Part shown: positions 7,687 through 17,358 of the stretch, in pieces
Layout of the letters: each line of letters starts with the position of its first letter
Position numbering within the stretch: the first letter of the stretch is position 1
From: Propionivibrio dicarboxylicus
GTDB taxonomy: Bacteria > Pseudomonadota > Gammaproteobacteria > Burkholderiales > Rhodocyclaceae
Length of the DNA: 64,000 nt
NCBI RefSeq assembly: GCF_900099695.1
Contig: NZ_FNCY01000023.1
Span: forward strand, 1-64,000
Direction of reading: 5' to 3'
Made by a program: the position numbers and the translations under genes
The notes under the pieces: model-generated
Databases searched by the model: none
Seen by the model: only the letters and a program-made list of their open reading frames with translations
What the model was told of the DNA's origin: nothing

Positions 7687-10600
7687 TCAGTCCTTCTCGG
7701 CGTCGACGTTCATGTGGGCGGCTTCTTCGCGCCGGGTGAAGCGGTCGAGGTAGAGGTAGATGACCGGCGTCAGATAGAGCGTCAGCAACTGCGACAGCAG
7801 CAGCCCGCCGACGACGGCAAGTCCCAGCGGTTGCCGCACTTCGGCGCCGGCGCCGATGCCGAGGGCGATCGGCAGCGTGCCGACGAGCGCGGCCATCGAG
7901 GTCATCATGATCGGCCGGAAACGGATCAGGCAGGCCTGGAAGATCGCATCGAAGGCCGGCATGCCGGCACTGCGCTGCCGGTCGAGGGCGAAGTCGATCA
8001 TCATGATGGCGTTCTTCTTGACGATGCCGATGAGCATGATGACGCCGACAAAGGCGTAGAGGCTGAGGTCGATCTGGAAGATCAGCAGGGTCAGGAGCGC
8101 GCCGACGGCGGCGGAGGGCAAGCCGGAGAGAATCGTCAGCGGGTGGATGAAGCTTTCGTAGAGGATGCCGAGCACAATATAGACGACCACGATGGCGATC
8201 GCCAGCAGGATGCCGAGGCCTTGCAACGACGCCTGGAACGCCTGGGCAGTGCCCTGCAGGCTGGTGTTGAGCGATACCGGGAGGCGCAGTTCGCGCTCAA
8301 GTTCCTTGATGCGATCGACCGCCTCGCCGAGCGAAACGCCTGGCATCAGGTTGAAGGAGATCGTCACCGACGGCAGCTGCCCCTGGTGGTTGATGGTCAG
8401 CGCCTGCGTCGACTTGGTCATGCGCGTGACGGTGTCGAGGGGCACCAGTTTGCCGCTGCTGGCGCGTACGTACAGGCGCGAGAGCATCGACGGGTCGAGC
8501 TGGAACTCCGGCGCCACCTCAAGGATGACCTGATACTGGTTGGCGGTGCCGTAGATGATCGAAATCTGGCGGGCGCTGAAGGCGCTCTGCAAGGCATCCT
8601 CGACCTGGGCGAAGCTAAGTCCCAGCGTGGCGATCTTGTCGCGGTCGACGGTCAGCGAGACGACCGGGCTCTTGTTGTTGAGCGTGCTCGATACGTCCAC
8701 GATGCCGGGAATCTGGCGGATCTTGTCGAGCAGGGTATTCGTCCATTGATAGAGTTCGGCGAGATCGGTGTCCTGCAGCGTGTATTGGTATTGTCCGGCG
8801 GTGATCTGGCCGCCGATGCGGATGACCGGCGGGTTCTGCATATAGACCCGGATGCCGGGTACGGCGGCCAGCTTGGGACGCAGTTCCTGAATGATCTGGT
8901 CCGGCGTCAACTTTCTTTCGTGCGCCGGCTTGAGCATGATCGACAGCGTGCCGGTGTTGGATGTCGGGCGCTGGTTGGTGGCGCCAACGCTCGACATGAA
9001 CGAACGGATGTTCGGATCCTGTGCGATGATTTCGGCGATCGCTTGCTGGTGCTCGACCATGTAGGCGAACGAAGCGTCCTGCGGGCCTTCGGTGGTCGCC
9101 GTGATCTGGCCGCTGTCGCCGCTCGGCAGGAAGTCCTTGGGCACCTTGCCGAATAGCACTGCGGTCAGCGCGATGGTCAGGAAGAAGCCGACGAGCACCG
9201 TGCGCGGATGTGCCATGGCGAGGCGCAGGCTGCGCTCGTAGCCGTTGAGCAGCGTGGTGAAGAAATTTTCGAAGGCCTTGAAGACACGGCCGTGGTTCTC
9301 CGTGTCGGAATGCTTGAGATAGCGACTGCACAGCATCGGCGTCAGCGTCAGCGAGACGATGCCCGAGACGAGAATGGCGGCGCAGATGGTGACGGCGAAT
9401 TCGTTGAGCAGGCGGCCGACGATGCCGCCCATGAAGAGGACCGGGATGAACACCGCGGTCAGCGAGAAAGTCATCGAGATGATCGTGAAACCGATTTCGC
9501 GCGAGCCTTTGATCGCCGCGTGTAGGGGTGTCTCGCCCATCTCGACGTGGCGGACGATGTTCTCGAGCATGACAATGGCGTCGTCGACGACGAAGCCGAC
9601 CGACAGCGTCAACGCAAGCAGCGACAGGTTGTCGAGGCTGAACTTCATCGCGTACATGACGGCGAAGGTGCCGATCACCGAGATCGGCAGTGCCAGCGCC
9701 GGGATTGTCGTCGCCGAGAGATTGCGCAGGAAGAGCAGGATGACGAGGATGACGAGGAAGCCGGCGAGCACCAGTGTGAATTGGACGTCGTCGATGGCCT
9801 CGCTGATGGTGACGCTGCGATCGTAGAGCGTCGTCATGTGGATGGCCGCCGGGAGCTTGGCCTGGAAGCTCGGCAGCACGCGCTTGACGGCGCTGACCGT
9901 CTCGATGGTGTTGGCGCCGGGCTGGCGGAAAATGGCGAGGACGATGGCGCGTTTGTCGACGTTCCAGGCGGCGATGCGCTTGTTCTCGACGCTGTCGATC
10001 GGCGTCGCGACTTCATCGAGCCGGACCGGCGCGCCGTTGCGCCAGGCGACGATGATGTTGCGGTAGGCGGCCGCGTTGCCGAGCTGGCCGTTGTCCTTGA
10101 TCGAGAACGCCTGGTGCTCGCCGTCGAACAGGCCGACCGGTTGATTGACGTTGGCTTGGGCGATGGCTTGTTGCAACTCGTCGATGCCCATGCCGCGGGC
10201 GCTGAGCTGGTCGGGGTTGGCCTGGATGCGGACGGCGAATTTCTGCGAACCGAAGACCTGGACTTGTGCCACGCCGGTGATCGTCGACAGGCGCTGGGCG
10301 AGTTGCGTTTCGGCGTATTCGTTGACGACCGGGAGCGGCATCGTCGGCGACGACAGGGCGATGAAGAAGATCGGCGCGTCGGCCGGGTTGATCTTGCGGA
10401 ACGACGGTGGGACCGGCATGCTCGGCGGCAGTTTGCGCTGGGCGGCGGCAATGGCGGCCTGGACGTCCTGAGCTGCGGCGTCGATGTTCTTGTTGAGCGA
10501 GAACTGCAGCGTGATGGCGGTCGAGCCGAGGGCGCTGACCGAACTCATCGAGTCGAGTCCGGCGATTGTCGCGAACTGGTTCTCGAGCGGCGTTGCCACG

Positions 10601-10785
10601 GCGGCGGCCATGGTTTCCGGCGAGGCACCCGGCAGGTTGGCGGTGACCGAGATGGTCGGGAAGTCCACGCTCGGCAGTTCGGAGACCGGCAGGGCGCGAT
10701 AGGCGATCAGCCCAAATATGACAAACGCTGCCATCAGCAGCGTCGTCATCACCGGGCGGCGAATACACAGTTCAGGCAGGTTCAT
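7687..10785 (-). CDS. RND multidrug efflux permease (MdtB/MdtC-like HAE1 type)
   Basis: This is the proton-driven inner-membrane subunit of a tripartite efflux pump. The 1,032-residue chain has the RND layout: helix 1 at the N terminus (RRPVMTTLLMAAFVIFG), a large periplasmic loop, helices 2-6, a second loop and helices 8-12. Helix 4 carries SVGFVVDDAIVMLENI with the adjacent proton-relay aspartates. GASPETMAAAVATPLE and the following stretch match the MdtB/MdtC/AcrB porter domain. It follows the membrane-fusion protein gene after 10 bases; no outer-membrane channel gene (TolC type) is in the operon, so that partner must be elsewhere. Confidence 0.93.
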   Translation of the reverse strand: MNLPELCIRRPVMTTLLMAAFVIFGLIAYRALPVSELPSVDFPTISVTANLPGASPETMAAAVATPLENQFATIAGLDSMSSVSALGSTAITLQFSLNKNIDAAAQDVQAAIAAAQRKLPPSMPVPPSFRKINPADAPIFFIALSSPTMPLPVVNEYAETQLAQRLSTITGVAQVQVFGSQKFAVRIQANPDQLSARGMGIDELQQAIAQANVNQPVGLFDGEHQAFSIKDNGQLGNAAAYRNIIVAWRNGAPVRLDEVATPIDSVENKRIAAWNVDKRAIVLAIFRQPGANTIETVSAVKRVLPSFQAKLPAAIHMTTLYDRSVTISEAIDDVQFTLVLAGFLVILVILLFLRNLSATTIPALALPISVIGTFAVMYAMKFSLDNLSLLALTLSVGFVVDDAIVMLENIVRHVEMGETPLHAAIKGSREIGFTIISMTFSLTAVFIPVLFMGGIVGRLLNEFAVTICAAILVSGIVSLTLTPMLCSRYLKHSDTENHGRVFKAFENFFTTLLNGYERSLRLAMAHPRTVLVGFFLTIALTAVLFGKVPKDFLPSGDSGQITATTEGPQDASFAYMVEHQQAIAEIIAQDPNIRSFMSSVGATNQRPTSNTGTLSIMLKPAHERKLTPDQIIQELRPKLAAVPGIRVYMQNPPVIRIGGQITAGQYQYTLQDTDLAELYQWTNTLLDKIRQIPGIVDVSSTLNNKSPVVSLTVDRDKIATLGLSFAQVEDALQSAFSARQISIIYGTANQYQVILEVAPEFQLDPSMLSRLYVRASSGKLVPLDTVTRMTKSTQALTINHQGQLPSVTISFNLMPGVSLGEAVDRIKELERELRLPVSLNTSLQGTAQAFQASLQGLGILLAIAIVVVYIVLGILYESFIHPLTILSGLPSAAVGALLTLLIFQIDLSLYAFVGVIMLIGIVKKNAIMMIDFALDRQRSAGMPAFDAIFQACLIRFRPIMMTSMAALVGTLPIALGIGAGAEVRQPLGLAVVGGLLLSQLLTLYLTPVIYLYLDRFTRREEAAHMNVDAEKD

Positions 10786-10795
10786 CGTGCCGATC

Positions 10796-11944
10796 CTATT
10801 GGGCTTTGGGGGCTTCGGTGCCGGTTTTTTCGGTCTTGTCGGCCGGTTTTGCGTCCTTGTCCTTGTCGCGGATCTTGACGCCCGGCGTCAGGCGCAAATG
10901 GCCGTCGGTGACGACGGTGTCGCCGGTAACCAGTCCGCTGGCGATGGCGGTGAGGCTGCCGTCGGCGGCGGCGATCTGGATCTTGCGCATCTCGACGCTG
11001 TTGTCTTCCTTGACGACGTATACGAAGTTGCCGTCGGCGCCTTGCTGGATCGCTTCGCCGGGAACCGTCACGGCCTTTTCAAGCACGTCGAGGATTAGCG
11101 AGACGTTGAGGAACTGCCCCGGCGTCAGCTTTTCATCCTCGTTCGGCAGCGAGGCCTTCATCAGGATTGTGCCGGTGGCGGTATCGACGGCATTGTCGAT
11201 GAAGATGACCTTGCCGGTGAAATGTTGTGACTTGTCGTTCGGGAGCGTGATATCGACGCCCATTTCGCCGGCCTTGAAGGCGCTGCGCAGCCGCGCCAGG
11301 TGTTTCTCCGGAATCGAGAAGGAGACGAGCAGCGGGCGTACGCGGTTGACGACGGCCAGCGTCGTGTCATTGACCTTGACTGCGGAGCCCGGGAAAACCA
11401 CCCGGGCACCGACGATGCCGGTGAATGGCGCACGGATCGTGGTGTAGGACAACTGCAGGCGGGCGACTTCGGCCGCCGCCTGGCTGGCGCGCAGGTTGGC
11501 GGTCGCGGCCGCCTCGTTGGTGCGCGTGTCGTTGACCTTCTCTTCGGAAACGAAATTGCGATCCCTGAGCGCCGTGTAGCGGGCCGTGTCGGCGCGCGAC
11601 TTGGCGATCAGGGCCTCGTCCCGGGCGACCGCGGCCTCGGCCTGTTGCAGGCGCGCGGCGAAATCGGTCGGGTCGAGGCGGATCAGTACATCGCCCTGCT
11701 TGACGTGCTGACCCTCGGTAAAGAGCACCGCGGCGACCTGGCCGTCGATACGCGGTTTGAGCGTGACGCTCTCATAGGCTTCTGCGCGCCCGACAGCCCG
11801 CAAGGCGACCGGGACATTCGCCTCGGTTGCCTTGGCTGTGGTGACCGGCACCGGTGGCGGGGCCGGTTTTTTCTTGATGTCTTCGGAGCAGGCCGCCAGC
11901 GCAAGCGTGGCGGCTGTCAGCAGGGCGACGGGCGCAAATTTCAC
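10796..11944 (-). CDS. RND efflux periplasmic adaptor (membrane fusion protein)
   Basis: The 382-residue lipoprotein would connect the RND pump to an outer-membrane channel. The N terminus is a lipoprotein signal peptide with lipobox LAAC (cysteine at about residue 19). Next come a barrel-sandwich half (RIDGQVAAVLFTEGQHVKQGDVLIRLD), an alpha-hairpin with the lipoyl halves (AAVARDEALIAKSRAD), and the second half with FTGIVGARVV, then beta-barrel and membrane-proximal domains. The C terminus is lysine- and proline-rich (DKDKDAKPADK). Translation starts at GTG, whose GTGA overlaps the TGA stop of lysA by 4 bases, so it is coupled to lysA. Confidence 0.92.
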   Translation of the reverse strand: MKFAPVALLTAATLALAACSEDIKKKPAPPPVPVTTAKATEANVPVALRAVGRAEAYESVTLKPRIDGQVAAVLFTEGQHVKQGDVLIRLDPTDFAARLQQAEAAVARDEALIAKSRADTARYTALRDRNFVSEEKVNDTRTNEAAATANLRASQAAAEVARLQLSYTTIRAPFTGIVGARVVFPGSAVKVNDTTLAVVNRVRPLLVSFSIPEKHLARLRSAFKAGEMGVDITLPNDKSQHFTGKVIFIDNAVDTATGTILMKASLPNEDEKLTPGQFLNVSLILDVLEKAVTVPGEAIQQGADGNFVYVVKEDNSVEMRKIQIAAADGSLTAIASGLVTGDTVVTDGHLRLTPGVKIRDKDKDAKPADKTEKTGTEAPKAQ

Positions 11945-13185
11945 GGCATCAGGCTTTCGAGAGCGTAGAGTTCCTCGACGGTTTCGCGCCGGCGGATGAG
12001 GTAGGCCTGGTCGCCATCGACCATGACTTCGGCGACGCGCGGACGCGTGTTGTAGTTCGAACTCATCGTCATGCCGTAGGCACCGGCCGAGAGGACGGCG
12101 AGGAGGTCGCCGGGTTCGAGCGCCAGTTCGCGGTCGTGGCCGAGGAAGTCGCCGGATTCGCAGATCGGGCCGACGATCTGCCAGGTCTGCGGGGCGACAT
12201 CACGCGGCTTGACGGCGACGATGTCATGCCAGGCATCGTACAGCGCCGGCCGTGCCAGGTCGTTCATGGCGGCGTCGATGATGGCGAAATTCTTGACTTC
12301 GCCCGGCTTCAGGTACTCGATCCTGGTCAGCAGCGCGCCGGCGTTGCCGACCATGCGACGGCCCGGTTCGAGGATGATCTTGAGGCCGCGGCCCTTGAGC
12401 TTGGCGAGCAGCGGTTGCAGGTAGGCCTTGGCCGTGGGCGCTTCTTCGTCCTTGTAGCGGATGCCGAGGCCGCCGCCGAGGTCGATGTGGTGCAGGTGAA
12501 TGCCGCTGGCAGCCAGTTGGTCGACCAGGATCAGGATCTTGTCGAGCGCTTCGGCGACCGGCGACGGGTCGAGGAGCTGCGATCCGATATGACAATCGAT
12601 GCCGGTAATTTCGAGGTTCGGCAGCGATGCGGCGCGCTGATACAGGGCGAGCGCATCCTCGTAGGCAACGCCGAACTTGTTCTTCTTGAGGCCGGTGGAG
12701 ATGTAGGGGTGCGTCTTCGGATCGACGTTCGGGTTGACGCGGAAGCTGATCGGCGCCTTCTTGCCCAGGCGGCCAGCGACCTCGTTGAGCCGGTCGAGTT
12801 CCGGTGCGGATTCGACGTTGAAGCAGAGGATGCCGACGTTGAGCGCGTATTCCATTTCCTCGACCGACTTGCCGATCCCCGAGAAAACGACCTTCTTCGG
12901 ATCGCCGCCGGCAGCCAGCGCACGCTTGAGTTCGCCGCCGGAGACGATGTCGAAACCGGCGCCCTTGCGGGCGAACACGTTGAGCACGCCGAGGTTGGAG
13001 TTCGACTTGATGGCAAAGCAGACGAGTGCGTCGGTTCCCGCCAGTTCCTGATGGTATTCGTCGAGAGCGGCTTCGAGCGCGGCGCGCGAATACACGTAGC
13101 AGGGCGTGCCGAAACGGGCGGCGATGTCGGACAGGGCGACGGATTCGGCGTAAAGCTCGCCGTTCTTCAGGGTAAAGGCATTCAT
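11941..13185 (-). CDS. lysA: Diaminopimelate decarboxylase
   Basis: LysA decarboxylates meso-diaminopimelate to lysine with pyridoxal phosphate. The 414-residue chain contains the PLP-lysine motif CFAIKSNSN near residue 60, the HIGSQ block, the glycine-rich DLGGGLGIRY phosphate site and the C-terminal CESGDFLGHDR motif whose cysteine acts in the partner active site. The chosen ATG begins MNAFTLKNGELYAESV, the usual family N terminus; the frame is open for 40 more codons upstream, but those overlap lptM and look non-coding. The ATGA overlap with the lptM stop supports this start. Downstream it overlaps the efflux adaptor gene. Confidence 0.96.
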   Translation of the reverse strand: MNAFTLKNGELYAESVALSDIAARFGTPCYVYSRAALEAALDEYHQELAGTDALVCFAIKSNSNLGVLNVFARKGAGFDIVSGGELKRALAAGGDPKKVVFSGIGKSVEEMEYALNVGILCFNVESAPELDRLNEVAGRLGKKAPISFRVNPNVDPKTHPYISTGLKKNKFGVAYEDALALYQRAASLPNLEITGIDCHIGSQLLDPSPVAEALDKILILVDQLAASGIHLHHIDLGGGLGIRYKDEEAPTAKAYLQPLLAKLKGRGLKIILEPGRRMVGNAGALLTRIEYLKPGEVKNFAIIDAAMNDLARPALYDAWHDIVAVKPRDVAPQTWQIVGPICESGDFLGHDRELALEPGDLLAVLSAGAYGMTMSSNYNTRPRVAEVMVDGDQAYLIRRRETVEELYALESLMP

Positions 13186-13418
13186 CGGGAGGCTTCCTTG
13201 GTCGTGGTAGTATCTACTGCAGTTGTTGCGTCTTGACGCTGGGTCGGGGAGTCTTGCGCTTGTTTGGCTTGTTGTTGCAGCGCCTGCTGCCGCGCTTTCA
13301 GCCACGCCTGCTGTTCGGCCATTTGCGCGGGGGTGAGTGTTACCGGTCCCCGGGTACCGCAGGCACCGAGCATGACGAGTGTCGCCAGCAGAACGGATTG
13401 CGCAAGACGAATGGGCAT
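13182..13418 (-). CDS. lptM: Small lipoprotein of the LptM (YifL) type
   Basis: The 78-residue protein has a signal peptide ending in lipobox LGAC, followed directly by GTRGPVTLTP, the short conserved LptM motif (a cysteine followed by a GxKGPLxLP-like segment). LptM helps oxidative maturation of the LPS translocon LptD. The remainder is glutamine-, alanine- and threonine-rich and looks unstructured. The ATG given follows a GTG two codons earlier; either could be used. The stop overlaps the lysA ATG by 4 bases. Gene order lptM-lysA with cyaY divergent is common in beta- and gammaproteobacteria, which supports the call despite the short length. Confidence 0.8.
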   Translation of the reverse strand: MPIRLAQSVLLATLVMLGACGTRGPVTLTPAQMAEQQAWLKARQQALQQQAKQAQDSPTQRQDATTAVDTTTTKEASR

Positions 13419-13453
13419 GGTCACTTAACCAAAAGCGGGAATGTTAGCACAGG

Positions 13454-13771
13454 ATGAATGACTCGGAATTCAATGTGTTGGCCGATCAAATGCTGGATCG
13501 GATCGAGGCGGCGCTGGATCGGTGCGATGCCGATATCGATTGCGCGCGGTCGGGTGACGGTGTGCTCGAAATCGAGTTCGACGACGGCGGAAAAATCGTC
13601 GTCAATCGGCATGGCGCGGCACAGGAAATTTGGGTGGCTGCACGTTCGGGCGGGTTTCATTTTCGTTGGGACGGTGCAGTCTGGCGCGATACGCGCGATG
13701 CGTCCGAATTGACCGCGGCGCTGGCCCGCCTGGTGTCGGCCCAGTCAGGCGCGGCGGTCAGCTTCGACTGA
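13454..13771 (+). CDS. cyaY: Bacterial frataxin CyaY
   Basis: CyaY binds iron and tunes the IscS-dependent iron-sulfur assembly machinery. The 105-residue protein has an acidic first helix (NVLADQMLDRIEAALDRCDADIDC), then VLEIEFDDGGKIVVNR, and the conserved core with EIWVAARSGGFHFRWDG followed by WRDTRDASEL, all standard frataxin features. Length matches E. coli CyaY (106). It starts 35 bases from lptM in the opposite direction, so both promoters must lie in or overlap that short gap. It converges with mrcA, whose stop is 12 bases past its own; no hairpin terminator is visible there. Confidence 0.95.
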   Translation: MNDSEFNVLADQMLDRIEAALDRCDADIDCARSGDGVLEIEFDDGGKIVVNRHGAAQEIWVAARSGGFHFRWDGAVWRDTRDASELTAALARLVSAQSGAAVSFD

Positions 13772-13783
13772 CCGCCGCCGCGC

Positions 13784-16114
13784 TTAGTCGACGGGTTTCG
13801 AGTTCGGGTCCTGTCGCGGCTCCGGATCGACGTTCGCCGGCACATTCTCGCGGTAGAAGAACTCCTTCGCCGGTCCCTTGCCGTTGCCGGGCGCATCGAC
13901 GGCGACCAGGCCGGGCGGTTGCGGGAGGAAGGTCTCGGGTACGTCCTTGAGCACCTTGGACATGTAGCCGATCCAGGCCGGCAAGGCGGTGGTGCCGCCG
14001 GTTTCTCCGTTGCCCATGTTCTTGGGATGATCGAAGCCGACCCAGGAACAGCCGACGACGGTGCGCTGATAGCCGCAGAACCAGGCATCGACGTGTTCGT
14101 TGGTCGTGCCGGTCTTGCCGGCGAGGTCGCGGCGCTTGAGGGTTGCCGAGGCGCGGGCCGCGGTGCCGTAAATGGTGACGTCGCGCAGCATGCTATCCAT
14201 CATGTAGGCGTTGCGCGGGTCGATCACCAGCAAGGATTCATCGCCTGCCTGGACGGGTTGCGCCTGAGCCAGCACCTGATCCTTGTCGTCGCGGATCTCG
14301 CTGACGATGTAGGGCTGGATGCGATAGCCGCCGTTGGCGAAAACGGCATAGGCCGTCACCATCTGCCAGGGCGTGACCGAACCGGCGCCGAGCGCCATCG
14401 TCAGGTAGGGCGGATGCTTGTCGGCGTCGAAACCGAAGCGCGTGGCGTAATCCTGGATGAAATGCACGCCGCTGGCCTGGAGCAGGCGAATCGACACCAT
14501 GTTCTTCGATTTGGTGAGCGCCGTGCGCATGCGCATCGGGCCTTCAAACTTGCCGTCGTAATTCTTCGGCTCCCAGGCCTGGCTACCGGTGACGGATGCC
14601 GGGATGCTGATCGGCGAGTCGTCGATGATCGAGGTTGGTGTGAATCCCTTTTCGAGTGAGCCCGAGTAGATGAACGGTTTGAAGCTCGAACCCGGTTGTC
14701 GCCATGCCTGTGTCACATGATTGAACTTGTTTCGGTTGAAGTCGAAGCCGCCGACCAGCGCGCGGATGGCGCCGGTGTCGGGCATGGCCGACAGGAACGC
14801 CGACTCGACCTCGGGCATCTGGGTGATTCTCCAGGCATTCTTGTCGTCGGCCATGACGCGGATGATGGCGCCGCGGCGCAAGCGCTTGTTGGCCGGTGCC
14901 TTGTCGTCGAGCCAGCGGGCGCCGAGCTTGAGTCCGTCGCCGGTGATGGTGATGATCTCGCCGCCCTTGCGGTAGGCGCGAATCTGCTTGGCATCGGCGT
15001 CGAGGATGACCGCCGGATGGAGGTCGGGCGAATCGCTGAAGTCCTGAAGGACTTCGTCGAGCGCTTCGTCCTGATCGGACTTGATGTCGCCCATTTCGAC
15101 GTAGGTTTCGGCGCCGCGATAGCCGTGTCGACGATCGTATTCGAGCACGTTGCGCCGCAGGCTGAGATAAGCCGCTTCCTGGTCGTTCTTGAGAATCGTC
15201 GTGTAAACCTTGAGTCCGCGCGAATACACTTCCTCCGGGAAACGCTCGGCCGCCATCTGTCGCGCCATTTCGGCGACATATTCGGCATGCACGGCGAATT
15301 CATTGGTGTCGCGCTTGATGATCAGCGTCTGCTTGATCGCTTCCTCGTGCTGCTTGTCGTTGATGAAGCCAAGTTCTCGCATGCGGCGCAGCACATACTG
15401 CTGGCGCAGGCGCGCGCGCTTCGGATTGACGACCGGATTGAAGGCCGACGGTGCCTTGGGCAAGCCCGCCAGCATCGCCGCTTCGGCGGGTGTGATGTCC
15501 TTGAGCGACTTGCCGTAATAGATTTGTGCGGCGGCGCCGAAACCGTAGGCGCGTTGGCCGAGGTAAATCTGGTTGATATACAACTCGAGGATCTGGTCCT
15601 TGCTCAGGTTTGCTTCGATCTTGAACGACAGCAGCGCTTCGTACAGTTTTCTGGCGTAGGTCTTTTCCGAGGACAGGAAGAAGTTCTTGGCGACCTGTTG
15701 TGTGATGGTCGAGGCTCCCTGCTTTTTGCCACCACCGATGAGGTTGCTGGCCGCCGCCCGGACCACGCCGAGTGCATCGATGCCGCCGTGCTGATAAAAG
15801 CGCTCGTCCTCGGCCGCCAGGATGGCCTGCTTCATGACGTCCGGGACGTCCTGGATATGGACGACCTCGCGTCTTTCCTCGCCGAATTCTCCGATCAGGT
15901 AGCCGTCGGCAGAGAAGACGCGCAGCGGAATTTTCGGGCGATAGTCGGTCAGAATCTCAAGCGAAGGGAGATTCGGATAGGTCAGCACAAGCACCACGGC
16001 AACCATCGCGGCAACCATCGCCACGGTGCCGATGAGCAGGAAGAAGGGATAGAGAATCCAGCGCGAGACGTTGGGCAAGGGAGTGTCCGGGTCGAATGAG
16101 ACAGAGTCGCGCAT
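13784..16114 (-). CDS. mrcA: Penicillin-binding protein 1A
   Basis: This is a bifunctional murein glycosyltransferase/transpeptidase. The 776-residue protein has an N-terminal cytoplasmic tail, a single membrane anchor (about 19-43), a GT51 glycosyltransferase domain with AILAAEDERFYQHGGID (catalytic glutamate) and KTYARKLYEALLSFKIE, an OB-like insert, and a transpeptidase domain with SSFKPFIY (catalytic serine), SKN near 545 and KTGTT. The C terminus is proline- and acid-rich. The gene is divergent from pilM, an arrangement typical of beta- and gammaproteobacteria. Confidence 0.97.
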   Translation of the reverse strand: MRDSVSFDPDTPLPNVSRWILYPFFLLIGTVAMVAAMVAVVLVLTYPNLPSLEILTDYRPKIPLRVFSADGYLIGEFGEERREVVHIQDVPDVMKQAILAAEDERFYQHGGIDALGVVRAAASNLIGGGKKQGASTITQQVAKNFFLSSEKTYARKLYEALLSFKIEANLSKDQILELYINQIYLGQRAYGFGAAAQIYYGKSLKDITPAEAAMLAGLPKAPSAFNPVVNPKRARLRQQYVLRRMRELGFINDKQHEEAIKQTLIIKRDTNEFAVHAEYVAEMARQMAAERFPEEVYSRGLKVYTTILKNDQEAAYLSLRRNVLEYDRRHGYRGAETYVEMGDIKSDQDEALDEVLQDFSDSPDLHPAVILDADAKQIRAYRKGGEIITITGDGLKLGARWLDDKAPANKRLRRGAIIRVMADDKNAWRITQMPEVESAFLSAMPDTGAIRALVGGFDFNRNKFNHVTQAWRQPGSSFKPFIYSGSLEKGFTPTSIIDDSPISIPASVTGSQAWEPKNYDGKFEGPMRMRTALTKSKNMVSIRLLQASGVHFIQDYATRFGFDADKHPPYLTMALGAGSVTPWQMVTAYAVFANGGYRIQPYIVSEIRDDKDQVLAQAQPVQAGDESLLVIDPRNAYMMDSMLRDVTIYGTAARASATLKRRDLAGKTGTTNEHVDAWFCGYQRTVVGCSWVGFDHPKNMGNGETGGTTALPAWIGYMSKVLKDVPETFLPQPPGLVAVDAPGNGKGPAKEFFYRENVPANVDPEPRQDPNSKPVD

Positions 16115-16180
16115 TATAAACTTTGCGCAGATCGGCGTGGCGACGAGGGCTTTGTGTCGCCCGTTCGGGGGAGAAAATTC

Positions 16181-16209
16181 TTTACATGCTGAATACTTGT
16201 TGCTAGCAT
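16181..16209 (+). promoter_or_regulatory. Candidate sigma-70 promoter of the pil operon
   Basis: TTTACA and TAGCAT (5 and 4 matches to consensus) are separated by 17 bases, about 67 bases upstream of the pilM start. No other coding evidence exists in the 161-base mrcA-pilM gap. Confidence 0.5.
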
Positions 16210-16275
16210 CTAAAGACGATTATCCGTAAATCCGCTAACTGCTCGTTATACAAGGGTTTTTTAGCAAAAGGGGGC

Positions 16276-17358
16276 GTGTTGCGGCTCGACCTGTCATTCC
16301 TCAATCCCAAGGTACGGTCTCTGATCGGCGTCGATATCAGTTCGTCTGCGGTCAAGATGGTCGAACTCGGTGGAGACGGGAAGAAATCTTATCGCATCGA
16401 GCGTTATGCCATCGAGGTGATGCCGCGCGACGCAGTATCGGACGGCAATATCGTGAACCTTGAGGCGACGGCCGAGACGGTGCGGCGCGCCTGGAAAAAG
16501 CTGGGCGCGGCGACGCGTCTTGCCGCGCTGGCGCTACCTGCCTCGCACGTGATTACCAAGAAAATCATCGTTCCCTCCGGATTGCGCGAGGACGCGCTCG
16601 AAGTGCAGGTTGAATCCGAGGCCAATCAATACATCCCGTTTGCGCTCGAAGAAGTCAATCTCGATTTTCAGATTGTCGGGCCGGCGCCTTCCGCGCCGGA
16701 AGAGCTTGAAGTCCTGATTGCGGCATCGCGCAAGGAAAAGGTCGAAGATCGCGTGGCGGCTGTCGAGTCCGCCGGACTCAAGGCTGTCGTGATGGATGTC
16801 GAGTCCTACGCCGTGCAGGCAGCTTTCGAACAGATCGTGAAACAGTTGGGGGATGAGGCCCAGGGGCAGGTCATCGCTCTGGTCGATGTCGGCGCCAATG
16901 CGATGAATCTGACCGTCTTGCGCGACGGGCAGCCCTTATACACGCGAGAACAGGCGTTCGGCGGCAACCAGCTGACGCAGGATATTGCCCGTGCGTATGG
17001 CATGACTTTTGAAGAGGCCGAAGCCGAGAAAAGGCGCGGCAATCTGCCGCCCGATTTCGAGCAGGAGTTGCTCCAGCCGTTCATGGAAAGCATGGCGCTC
17101 GAAATCGTCAGGACATTGCAGTTCTTCTATACCTCGACGCAGTATTCGCAGGTCGATACCATCGTTCTGGCCGGTGGCTGCGCCGTGTTGCCGGGAGCGG
17201 CGCAGGTCGTGACCGAGCGTACCGGCATCGAGGCGCATGTGGCCAATCCGTTTGCCGGCATGAGTCTCTCGGATCGCGTCACGGCCAAGCGTCTGCAGGT
17301 TGACGCGCCGTCCTTGCTGGTGGCCTGCGGTCTGGCGTTGCGGAGATTCGACGAATGA
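16276..17358 (+). CDS. pilM: Type IV pilus assembly ATPase-like protein PilM
   Basis: PilM is an actin-like cytoplasmic protein that docks onto the N terminus of PilN in the alignment subcomplex. The 360-residue chain has the nucleotide-fold blocks IGVDISSSAVKMVEL (phosphate 1), VIALVDVGANAMNLTVL (phosphate 2) and VDTIVLAGGCAVLPG (adenosine). The likely start is GTG at 16276, directly after an AAAAGGGGG ribosome site. It is the first gene of pilMNOPQ and its ATGA end overlaps pilN by 4 bases. Confidence 0.95.
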   Translation: MLRLDLSFLNPKVRSLIGVDISSSAVKMVELGGDGKKSYRIERYAIEVMPRDAVSDGNIVNLEATAETVRRAWKKLGAATRLAALALPASHVITKKIIVPSGLREDALEVQVESEANQYIPFALEEVNLDFQIVGPAPSAPEELEVLIAASRKEKVEDRVAAVESAGLKAVVMDVESYAVQAAFEQIVKQLGDEAQGQVIALVDVGANAMNLTVLRDGQPLYTREQAFGGNQLTQDIARAYGMTFEEAEAEKRRGNLPPDFEQELLQPFMESMALEIVRTLQFFYTSTQYSQVDTIVLAGGCAVLPGAAQVVTERTGIEAHVANPFAGMSLSDRVTAKRLQVDAPSLLVACGLALRRFDE

